Part shown: in pieces, positions 25,706-33,349 of the stretch | How the letters are laid out: the number at the start of each line of letters is the position of its first letter | Numbering within the stretch: the stretch's first letter is position 1 | NCBI GenBank assembly: GCA_030841085.1 | Contig: JAVEDP010000025.1 | Location: 248,001-312,000 of the forward strand | Source of the DNA: Pyrinomonadaceae bacterium | GTDB taxonomy: Bacteria; Acidobacteriota; Blastocatellia; Pyrinomonadales; Pyrinomonadaceae | DNA: 64,000 nt | Direction of reading: 5' to 3' | The notes under the pieces: model-generated | What the model saw: the letters and a program-made list of their open reading frames with translations, nothing else | Databases searched by the model: none | What the model was told of the DNA's origin: nothing | Made by a program: the position numbers and the translations under genes

Positions 25706-25883
25706 TGCGGCTTTGCCGTGTCCCGTGCGGTAAGCCTACGGCTTACCGAAGAACGGTAATTTTTTCCGAGGCTACGCCTCATCTTTGATTGCTTTGGCAG
25801 TTCAGAATGGAGGCATAGCCTCGAGGAGAAAAGGTTGTTTCCGGTAAGCCATAGGCTTACCGCACGGACAGCGGCAGAGCGCA
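25706..25883. repeat. Long inverted repeat, family D copy 2
   Basis: A series of hairpins parallel to copy 1 at 18868-19044: GGCTTTGCC, GGTAAGCCTACGGCTTACC, GAGGCTACGCCTC, GAGGCATAGCCTC and GGTAAGCCATAGGCTTACC. Stem bases differ from copy 1 on both sides so that pairing is kept. It lies between the ABC ATPase and permease genes, probably an insertion into their operon. Confidence 0.88.
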
Positions 25884-25929
25884 TCTGGACGCCTTTCGCT
25901 GAACGCGCTCGAACGATGAATCAGAATCC

Positions 25930-27183
25930 ATGGACCACAAAACAAACGAACCCGGTGTCGATACTCCACCGACAAATGCAGATCTAATCGCCACTCCCGT
26001 GGCCGCGGAAGTCGTAGGGCAAACCAGGATCGGCAAGTTCAAAGTTCCAACCGAAACTTTGCGCGCCTATACGATGGTCTTCGCACTGATCGCGATCTGG
26101 GTTTTCTTTCACTACTCAACCGGTCGAATCTTTTTTGAGCCGCGCAATTTCTCGAACTTGATGCGACAGACTTCGGTTACGGGTGTGCTCGCGGTCGGCA
26201 TGTTAATGGTAATCGTCACCGGACACATCGACCTGTCGGTGGGATCGATTGTTGGATTGGCGGGCGGTATTGCAGCGATTGCGCAGGGCTGGCTGGGCTG
26301 GGGACTGGTGCCGTCGTTGACTGCGGGAATTGCCGTAGGTGTTGCAATTGGCGCGAGTCAGGGCGCGCTGACAGCGTATCTGAATATTCCCGCGTTCATT
26401 GTCACACTCGGTGGCTTGCTGGCGTGGCGCGGTGTGATTTTGGGTTTGAGCCGCGGCGCGACCATACCGATCCGGCTGCCGGCTTTTAAGTCCATCGGTC
26501 AAGATTATGTTGGCCCAATGGTGGGATGGGTGCTGGCGGCTTTGGCGGTGGCGGCCGTGGTTTGGATCAGCATCGCGGGAAACCGGGCGCGACGACGACA
26601 CGGTCTCGACGCGCCGGGAAAGGCTGCGACCGTTGCGCGCGTCCTAATTCCCTGCGCCGTGATCGTGGGATTTATCTTCATGATGAACTCGTACGAGTTG
26701 GCGGCGGGCGTATATGCCGGCATTCCGATTCCAGTTTTGATTCTGCTGGTGGTGGCGCTGGCGGGTGCATTCCTCACGCAGAATACAACCTTTGGTCGCT
26801 ACCTTTACGCCATCGGCGGTAATCCCGATGCCGCGCGCCTGTCCGGAATAAATATACGAAAGCATGTGCTCGCGGTCTTCGCGATTATGGGCGCCTTGAG
26901 TGGTGTGGCTGCGATTATCTACACGGCACGCGTAGGCAGCGCATCTCCCGACGCGGGTCAATTGCTTGAGCTCGACGCGATCGCCGCGTGCGTGATTGGC
27001 GGCACGAGCTTGATGGGCGGCCGCGGAACTGTTTTTGGAGCGCTGCTCGGCGCGCTGATCATGGCGAGTCTCGACAACGGTATGTCGCTCAATAACGTCG
27101 AGCCCTACATGCAAAACATTATCAAGGGTGCGATTCTGGTTGCCGCGGTTGGTTTAGACATGGCTGGTAGAAAACGGGGCTGA
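25930..27183 (+). CDS. Sugar ABC transporter permease, XylH type
   Basis: A 417-residue CUT2-family inner-membrane permease with ten or more hydrophobic helices. Typical segments are [20 protein letters not shown], the EAA-like [16 protein letters not shown], the late loop [13 protein letters not shown], and the C-terminal [20 protein letters not shown]. The length and the extra cytoplasmic loop between central helices ([13 protein letters not shown]) fit XylH rather than RbsC. It partners the ATPase upstream. The hydrophilic N-terminus, about 45 residues, is longer than usual. The true substrate is undetermined. Confidence 0.9.
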   Translation: MDHKTNEPGVDTPPTNADLIATPVAAEVVGQTRIGKFKVPTETLRAYTMVFALIAIWVFFHYSTGRIFFEPRNFSNLMRQTSVTGVLAVGMLMVIVTGHIDLSVGSIVGLAGGIAAIAQGWLGWGLVPSLTAGIAVGVAIGASQGALTAYLNIPAFIVTLGGLLAWRGVILGLSRGATIPIRLPAFKSIGQDYVGPMVGWVLAALAVAAVVWISIAGNRARRRHGLDAPGKAATVARVLIPCAVIVGFIFMMNSYELAAGVYAGIPIPVLILLVVALAGAFLTQNTTFGRYLYAIGGNPDAARLSGINIRKHVLAVFAIMGALSGVAAIIYTARVGSASPDAGQLLELDAIAACVIGGTSLMGGRGTVFGALLGALIMASLDNGMSLNNVEPYMQNIIKGAILVAAVGLDMAGRKRG

Positions 27184-27512
27184 CTTCAAACGGTTGATAC
27201 CCGTCGATCAGGGCCTGTCGCATTTCCGATAGCGCACTCATTTCATTTTTTTCCGTGCGTGGTCTGTTGTCCGTTTTGTCTCTGTGGTGAGCGGGTTGTT
27301 AATAATGATTCACCAGTCTCAACTATTCAGTTAGTGATGCGGTTTGAATCAAACGTCTCGCAGTGGCAATGAGGTCAGTACCAACCAATCCGGTTGGCCC
27401 TCCTGAAATAACGTGCTATAAATCTAACTGAAGTTGAATGAATTAGAAGGGTTCCCAGGATCCCAAGGTTGACAGTCCCGCCCCGCTTAGTCTCCTTCCG
27501 AAAAGAATTCAA
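27184..27512. other. Intergenic spacer after xylH-like gene
   Basis: A 329-base gap with no credible gene. Fragments such as CTCTGTGGTGAG near 27280 resemble part of the family I palindrome. The promoter of the surface-protein gene lies near 27394-27422. Confidence 0.55.
27394..27422 (+). promoter_or_regulatory. Candidate promoter of the surface-protein gene
   Basis: TTGGCC (27394-27399), exactly 17 bases, then TATAAA (27417-27422). The start would fall near 27430, leaving an 80-base leader before the ATG at 27513. The -10 is strong and the -35 moderate. Confidence 0.45.
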
Positions 27513-30500
27513 ATGAAAAAATTAGCAGCAATGTGTCTCTTGCTCTTGTTGAGCGTCTTCGTGTTCGTGTTACCCATCGCAACCAGGCTAGGTCATGCTG
27601 CGATTGCCAGCGCCGACTTATCGGTGAGCAAGGTTGATAATCCGGATCCGGTAAACACCGGATCGAATTTGACCTACACGATCACGGTCACCAACAACGG
27701 ACCGGATGCGGCGAGCAATGCTTCATGGGCCGACACATTGCCGGCAGGAACAAGTTTCGTCAGCATGAACGGTGTTAGCGGATGGTCGTGCAGTTCGCCC
27801 GACGCCGGTGATACCGGGACCATTTCCTGCTCGAACCCTTCGTTCACCGCGGGAACTTCCGTTTTCACAGTGACTGTTGCCGTCGCTCCAAATGTTCCGG
27901 CCGGCTCGATTATCAGCAACACAGCGACGGCTAGCTCGAGCACGCCTGACGCAAATTCAGGCAATAACAGCGGTACGGCCAACACCACCGTGCTCTCGCC
28001 AGCCGCAGTCACGGGCAGCAAGAGCCGATCCGGAGGCGGCATGCCCGGTTCAACTCTTAGTTATCTAATCATACTTTCGAACAACAGCGACTCAGACCAG
28101 CAGGACAACCCAGGCAACGAGTTAACCGATGTGCTTCCCGCCGATTTGACACTGGTGGCGGCCAGTTCCAGCGGCGGATCGGCTACCGCCAATACCGGCA
28201 CCAATACAGTTACCTGGAACGGCATAGTTCCGGCGCGTGATTCGGTAACCATTTCTATCGACGCGATGATTAAGCCTGGCACCGAGGAACACACTATTCA
28301 GAACCAGGGCACGATCAGCTATGACGCGGATGGCAACGGAACTAACGAGGCGTCGGCTACGACGAATATCAATAGTTTTGCTGTCGGCTCAACACCGCTG
28401 AGCGCCGATCTAAGCGTTACGAAACTTGCCCCCGACAATACGCCTTCTGATTCCGATGTCACCTACACAATTACCGTCGCTAATGGTGGACCTGATACGG
28501 CCGCCAGTGCGACGTTGACCGATTTGCTCCCGGGAGACATGACATTCGTCTCGCTGTCACAACCTGCGGGCTGGAGTTGCAACTCATTGACGCCGGGTTC
28601 GGGCGGCACACTCAGCTGCTCGCGCGACCTTGCGGCTGGCAGCGGGCCTCAGGTCTTTACTCTGGTTGGGCACATACCGTCGGGAACTTCGGAGGGGACG
28701 TTCTATAACAACATGGCCACCGTCAGCACGACGGCGACCGACTCGACTTCGGAGAATGATGTTGCCACCGCCGGAACTACGGTCATGTGCGCAACTGATT
28801 CGGTTGTAACGACGAACGCGGACAGCGGTGCAGGTTCTTTAAGAAGAGCGATTGAGGATGCGTGTGCCAGCAGTACGATCACATTTGATATGACGCCGGG
28901 TCACGTCGTGAGTCCAATCACGCTAACTAGCGCCGAATTGGTGATAACTAAGAATCTGACGATTCAAGGTCCAGGCGCGAATCTATTGACGGTGCAACGT
29001 AGCGCGGCAGGCGGCACACCAAGCTTCCGCATCTTCAACATCGGGGCTGGTTCGATCGTCAAGCTCTCGGGTGTGACGATCAGCAACGGTAAACTCGGAA
29101 GCGGTCTCACCGGCGGCGGCATTAATAACATTTCGACCACGCTGACAATTAGCGACAGTGTTATCTCTGGTAACACTGCCGACTTCGGCGCTGGAATTTA
29201 TAACGGCGGCACGCTGACACTGGTCAACAGCACGGTCTCCGGTAACCAAACAATTGGTGGTTCGGGCGCAGGCATTCTAAGTACTTCCAGCCTGGGCGGC
29301 TCTAGTCCTGTGTTGACGGTTATCAATAGCACAATTTCCAATAACACTGGGGGCGGTGGCATTTACGACGGCGGCGGGCCAGCGACAATCATCAATAGCA
29401 CCATCTCCAATAATTCGTCTCAGGGTAGTGGTGGCGGAATCTTGAGTACTGGTGCCAGCACGGTGACCGTGACCAATTCCACCATCACAGGCAATCGCGC
29501 TGATTCCGGTGGTAATAGTGGTGGCGTTGGCGGCGGCATCCAAAGACTTTCCGGTTCGTTCGCGCTGTACAATTCGATCGTCGCCGGAAATTTCAAGGGC
29601 ACTGGCGCCACCGCCGACGATATCTTGGGCACGCTTGACACCTCAAGCTCTTTCAATCTGATTGGCACGGGTGGCTCAGGCGGGCTCGTTAATGGCACGA
29701 ACGGCAACCAGGTCGGAGTGAGTAATGCGTTGCTGGGGCCACTCACCAATAATGGAGGCGCGACCAGGACACACACACTCTTGCCCGGCAGCCCCGCGAT
29801 CAATGCAGGCAGCAATGCTAACTTGCCTGCGGACACTTTCGATTTGGATAGCGATGGTAATACTGCTGAGCCGCTACCGGTCGATCAGCGGGGGTTCGCG
29901 CGAATCGTGGGTACCAATGTGGATATCGGCGCCGTCGAAGTTAACTATGCCTTCAGTGCGACTGCCGGCACACCACAGAGCACAATCATCAACTCTGCTT
30001 TCGCGACGGCACTCAGCGCCACTTTCACTGAATCCGGCAATCCGCAAAATGGTGTCTCAGTAACTTTCACCGCGCCGGGAAGCGGAGCGAGCGGCACATT
30101 CTCAGGTGCCTCGACGACGGTGATAACGAATACTAACAGCAGCGGCGTTGCAACCGCGCCAACGTTCACCGCCAACGGTACAGCGGGCAGTTACAACGTC
30201 GTAGCCAGCATTGGCGCAGGCTTGCCAACTGCGACATTCGCTTTGACCAACAGCAAGGCAGCTACGACGACAGCGGTTACGTCGTCACTCAATCCTTCAA
30301 ACTTGAATCAGAGTGTGACGTTCACGGCTACAGTCAGCTCGACCGCGGGCACGCCAACCGGAACTGTGCAGTTCAAGGATGGCGGCACAAACCTGGGCGC
30401 GCCGCAGGCACTGAACGGCGGCGGCGTGGCAACGTTGTCGACGTCGTCACTCATTTCCGGCCTTCACACGATCACGGCCGATTACAGCGGCGACAGTAAT

Positions 30501-31760
30501 TTTCTGACCAGCACCGGCACGCTCTCGACTGGTCAACAAGTCGGAACGATCATCAGATTCAGCTCGTCGACTTACAACACGACCGAGGGCGCGGGCTTTA
30601 CGACCATTACTGTTCAGCGCATTGGCGATTTGTCTCAGGCGGTGAGTGTCGATTACTCGACGCCCGATGACAGCAGCGCCATGACGGTGCTTCCCTGCTC
30701 GACCGCCAACGGAGTTGCTTCTCCGCGATGTGATTTCGAAACGGCGCTTGGCACGCTACGATTCGCCGCGGGTGACGGCGCGGCCAAGACTTTCATTGTT
30801 CTGATCAACCAGGATAGTTTTGTCGAGGGCCCGGAGACGTTGACGATCACTCTGTCTAACCTGACGGGGGGCGCGGGTTTCATCACGCCGGGAGCGACGA
30901 CTTTGACGGCGACGTTAACAATTACTGACGATGTTACTGAGCCGGCAACGAATCCCATCGACGACACTGATACGTTTGTTCGTCAGCAGTATCGAGACTT
31001 TCTTAATCGCGAGCCTGACGCTTCGGGCCTGGCGTTTTGGAAGGACAATATCGATAAGTGCAACGATCCGGCGCGCCGTCCGCCTGGCTTGACAGTTCCG
31101 CAGTGCATCGAACTTTTCCGGATCAATACGTCGGCCGCGTTCTTCCTTTCCATCGAGTTTCAGGATACTGGTTATTTTGCCGAACGGATTTACAAGAGTG
31201 GCTTTGGCGACATCAGTCCGCCAACAGTTCCGGTGCCGGTAAGATTCAGGAACTTCCTGCGCGATACTCAGGAAATCGGAGCAGGCGTGATCGTGGGCCA
31301 GGGCAATTGGCAGCCGCAACTCGACAACAACAAGAGCGCGTTTGCGCTATCGTTTGTCCAGCGGGCTGCGTTCCTGTCTCGTTATCCGGGACCGACCAGC
31401 GCCACCGACTTCGTTGATTCGTTGAATGCGAATGCGGGAGGCGTGCTTTCCGACAGCGAGCGCTCAGCGTTGGTCGCCGAGTTGTCGCCAAATCCGGCAG
31501 ACCCAGTGCTGCGCGCCAGCGTGCTCAAAAAGGTGGCCGACAACGCAACGCTGAAACAGCGAGAGTTCAATCGCGCGTTTGTGCTGATGGAGTACTTTGG
31601 CTATCTGCGAAGAAACCCTGACGCGGCGCCGGACGTGAACTTTAACGGCTATAACTTCTGGCTGAATAAGCTGAACGAATTCAACGGTAACTTCGTCAAT
31701 GCCGACATGGTCAAAGCCTTTCTTTTATCAGGTGAATATCGGCAGCGGTTCGGTCCCTGA
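27513..31760 (+). CDS. Giant multidomain surface protein (DUF11, beta-helix, Calx-beta, DUF4214)
   Basis: A 1,415-residue exported protein. After the signal peptide come three DUF11 beta-sandwich repeats (about 30-150, 165-290, 295-425; motifs DLSVSKVDNPDPVNTGS and DLSVTKLAPDNTPSDSD). Next is a right-handed beta-helix (about 435-830) opened by GSLRRAIEDAC with repeated NSTISNN-like turns. Ig-like domains follow, one near 914 starting TTTAVTSSLNPSNLNQS, then a Calx-beta domain (about 1015-1130, TYNTTEGAGFTTITVQR). The C-terminal region has DUF4214 from about 1153 (FVRQQYRDFLNREPDASG). Such proteins are adhesins or S-layer-associated polysaccharide-binding proteins. No LPxTG or autotransporter barrel is present. 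The export route is unknown. Confidence 0.88.
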   Translation: MKKLAAMCLLLLLSVFVFVLPIATRLGHAAIASADLSVSKVDNPDPVNTGSNLTYTITVTNNGPDAASNASWADTLPAGTSFVSMNGVSGWSCSSPDAGDTGTISCSNPSFTAGTSVFTVTVAVAPNVPAGSIISNTATASSSTPDANSGNNSGTANTTVLSPAAVTGSKSRSGGGMPGSTLSYLIILSNNSDSDQQDNPGNELTDVLPADLTLVAASSSGGSATANTGTNTVTWNGIVPARDSVTISIDAMIKPGTEEHTIQNQGTISYDADGNGTNEASATTNINSFAVGSTPLSADLSVTKLAPDNTPSDSDVTYTITVANGGPDTAASATLTDLLPGDMTFVSLSQPAGWSCNSLTPGSGGTLSCSRDLAAGSGPQVFTLVGHIPSGTSEGTFYNNMATVSTTATDSTSENDVATAGTTVMCATDSVVTTNADSGAGSLRRAIEDACASSTITFDMTPGHVVSPITLTSAELVITKNLTIQGPGANLLTVQRSAAGGTPSFRIFNIGAGSIVKLSGVTISNGKLGSGLTGGGINNISTTLTISDSVISGNTADFGAGIYNGGTLTLVNSTVSGNQTIGGSGAGILSTSSLGGSSPVLTVINSTISNNTGGGGIYDGGGPATIINSTISNNSSQGSGGGILSTGASTVTVTNSTITGNRADSGGNSGGVGGGIQRLSGSFALYNSIVAGNFKGTGATADDILGTLDTSSSFNLIGTGGSGGLVNGTNGNQVGVSNALLGPLTNNGGATRTHTLLPGSPAINAGSNANLPADTFDLDSDGNTAEPLPVDQRGFARIVGTNVDIGAVEVNYAFSATAGTPQSTIINSAFATALSATFTESGNPQNGVSVTFTAPGSGASGTFSGASTTVITNTNSSGVATAPTFTANGTAGSYNVVASIGAGLPTATFALTNSKAATTTAVTSSLNPSNLNQSVTFTATVSSTAGTPTGTVQFKDGGTNLGAPQALNGGGVATLSTSSLISGLHTITADYSGDSNFLTSTGTLSTGQQVGTIIRFSSSTYNTTEGAGFTTITVQRIGDLSQAVSVDYSTPDDSSAMTVLPCSTANGVASPRCDFETALGTLRFAAGDGAAKTFIVLINQDSFVEGPETLTITLSNLTGGAGFITPGATTLTATLTITDDVTEPATNPIDDTDTFVRQQYRDFLNREPDASGLAFWKDNIDKCNDPARRPPGLTVPQCIELFRINTSAAFFLSIEFQDTGYFAERIYKSGFGDISPPTVPVPVRFRNFLRDTQEIGAGVIVGQGNWQPQLDNNKSAFALSFVQRAAFLSRYPGPTSATDFVDSLNANAGGVLSDSERSALVAELSPNPADPVLRASVLKKVADNATLKQREFNRAFVLMEYFGYLRRNPDAAPDVNFNGYNFWLNKLNEFNGNFVNADMVKAFLLSGEYRQRFGP

Positions 31761-31820
31761 ACGATTTCAGAAAGTGGGGTTGCCAACGGAGCTTTGCATA
31801 AAAGGTCCTATCGTGATCGA

Positions 31821-31963
31821 TGCGGAGCGATCTCATTAGCACCGTGGCTTTAGCCCGGTGACGACGGCTGTCCGTGAACGGTCCAACCGTTAAAACCGTT
31901 ACAGATTCCGACGACTCGTTTGTCACCGGGCTAAAGCCACGGTGCTAATGAGAGCGCCTCGCA
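31821..31963. repeat. Long inverted repeat, family F
   Basis: The left arm TGCGGAGCGATCTCATTAGC plus ACCGTGGCTTTAGCCCGGTG is answered by the right arm CACCGGGCTAAAGCCACGGTG plus CTAATGAGAGCGCCTCGCA. The arm includes its own hairpin (CACCGTGGC-TTTA-GCCCGGTG). Confidence 0.9.
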
Positions 31964-32011
31964 TAATGATTGTTTAGGGTAATGCCACGACGGGTCGCAC
32001 CATTCTGGGGG

Positions 32012-32180
32012 TGAGATGTTTATAGCCTGGCACTCCTTTCCCTTTTTTACTTAGCTCCGGAGGAGCGAAACTGCTGGCCCCGCACGGCTATTGCTCGAAC
32101 CCCGGGGTTCGCTCCTAAGGAGCTAATACATTGTGTCTGCGTTCGTAGCTATAAACATCTCGCTCCGCTGGAGCGAAAGG
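32012..32180. repeat. Long inverted repeat, family E copy 1
   Basis: Outer GAGATGTTTATAGC faces GCTATAAACATCTC. Inner hairpins are AGCTCCGGAGGAGC, GCTCCTAAGGAGC and CGCTCCGCTGGAGCG. A related element is at 33224-33346. Confidence 0.82.
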
Positions 32181-32280
32181 CAACTTCACTTTTGCACTTC
32201 CAACTTGAATCCACCGTCTCGCTTTTCCTTGATTCCTGATTTATAACATCCTCGAATTTCACATCAAGTCGGAGGTTCGA

Positions 32281-32928
32281 ATGGCCGCGCGCACAATCGT
32301 AGTCGGGGACATCCACGGTTGCTACGATGAATTGATGCAATTAATGGACAAGGTCGGATTGGCTCAGGGCGATCGCCTGATATCAGTGGGCGACCTTATC
32401 ACCAAAGGCCCAAAGAATCGCGAGGTGCTTGACCTTTTCATTTCTGACAAGCGGTTGTCGACGGTGATAGGCAATCACGACCTGGCACTTCGCCGCCGTT
32501 GGAATGGCGAGCACGTGAAATTGAAAGCCTCACAGAAAGAAACTCACAAGGAACTCAAGGGCGAGAAGGATCTCTATACTCCGTTCTTAAACACACTGCC
32601 TTTCAAAATCGACTTGGGGACGCATTTAGTAGTTCATGCGGGACTGCGACCCAACATCGAACTCTATTCGCAAACAACCGGAGACTTGACTCGACTTCGT
32701 ACCCTGGGACCAAAACGCGAAAGCGCCGAGGGCATGCCCTGGTACCAGGCGTACTATGGAGAAAAGATAGTTCTGTTTGGGCATTGGCCGTCCGCTGAAC
32801 CTCGACGCGGTCCGAAAGCGATCGGACTGGATACCGGATGCGTGTATGGATACAACCTCACGGCTTATATAATCGAGACGGATCAATTCGTCAGCGTTCC
32901 CGCGGCGCGTGCGTACGATGCATCCTAG
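32281..32928 (+). CDS. Metallophosphoesterase (bis-tetraphosphatase/PPP-like)
   Basis: A 215-residue calcineurin-like phosphoesterase. The metal-binding signature is complete: GDIHGCYDEL, SVGDLITKGPK and IGNHD, followed by His in VVHAGLRP and GHWPSAEP. The compact size and motif set match the ApaH/PrpE/PPP-like branch, which hydrolyses diadenosine tetraphosphate or phosphoproteins; which of these it does cannot be told. GGAGG lies upstream of the ATG. It is followed 75 bases later by the small DUF6496 gene on the same strand. Confidence 0.88.
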   Translation: MAARTIVVGDIHGCYDELMQLMDKVGLAQGDRLISVGDLITKGPKNREVLDLFISDKRLSTVIGNHDLALRRRWNGEHVKLKASQKETHKELKGEKDLYTPFLNTLPFKIDLGTHLVVHAGLRPNIELYSQTTGDLTRLRTLGPKRESAEGMPWYQAYYGEKIVLFGHWPSAEPRRGPKAIGLDTGCVYGYNLTAYIIETDQFVSVPAARAYDAS

Positions 32929-33003
32929 CGGGGCGATAAATCAGCGGCACGCGCTGCAACATCGGCCGGTTTATATGCGTCATAACGACGAGGAGGTAAC
33001 AAC

Positions 33004-33198
33004 ATGGCCAAGTACGGCAAGAAGGCAGGTAAGAAGGTCGAGAAAGCGATGCACGAACGAAAAAAAGGCACGCTTAAGAGTGGCAAGTCCGGAAAAAAAG
33101 TAACGAGTAAGAAACAAGCGATTGCGATTGGCCTGTCACAGGCTCGCAAGGAAGGCGCTAAGGTTCCGCGTAAGAAATCGGCGTCGAAGAAGAAGTAG
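33004..33198 (+). CDS. Small basic DUF6496 protein
   Basis: A 64-residue, Lys-rich protein (MAKYGKKAGKKVEKAMHER, GKKVTSKKQAIAIGLSQA) of the DUF6496 family. The segment KQAIAIGLSQARK is the family core. The composition resembles histone H1-like or nucleic-acid-binding peptides; the function is unknown. A very strong AGGAGGT lies seven bases before the ATG, which supports real expression despite the small size. It may be co-transcribed with the phosphoesterase gene. Confidence 0.82.
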   Translation: MAKYGKKAGKKVEKAMHERKKGTLKSGKSGKKVTSKKQAIAIGLSQARKEGAKVPRKKSASKKK

Positions 33199-33223
33199 CT
33201 TAGCCAGGAGAAGAGGATCGTTT

Positions 33224-33346
33224 TGCCATAAACATTTAACTCCTAACGGAGCCAGGAAGTCTTCGCTCCCTAGGAGCGAGATGTTTTAGGCCAGAAGAGC
33301 GGGTTACGAGCATCTTCGCTCCAGCGGAGTGAGAGGTTTATGGCAT
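33224..33346. repeat. Long inverted repeat, family E copy 2
   Basis: TGCCATAAACAT faces GTTTATGGCA. Inner hairpins are ACTCCTAACGGAG, CGCTCCCTAGGAGCG and CGCTCCAGCGGAGTG. It exactly fills the convergent gap between the DUF6496 gene and the GH31 gene and could serve as a bidirectional transcript end. Confidence 0.8.
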
Positions 33347-33349
33347 CTG

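Larger units (their letters stand above)
31761..32280. other. Repeat-filled spacer
   Basis: A 520-base gap without a gene, mostly occupied by two unrelated palindromic elements: family F at 31821-31963 and family E copy 1 at 32012-32180. The last bases carry GGAGG for the phosphoesterase gene. Confidence 0.6.
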
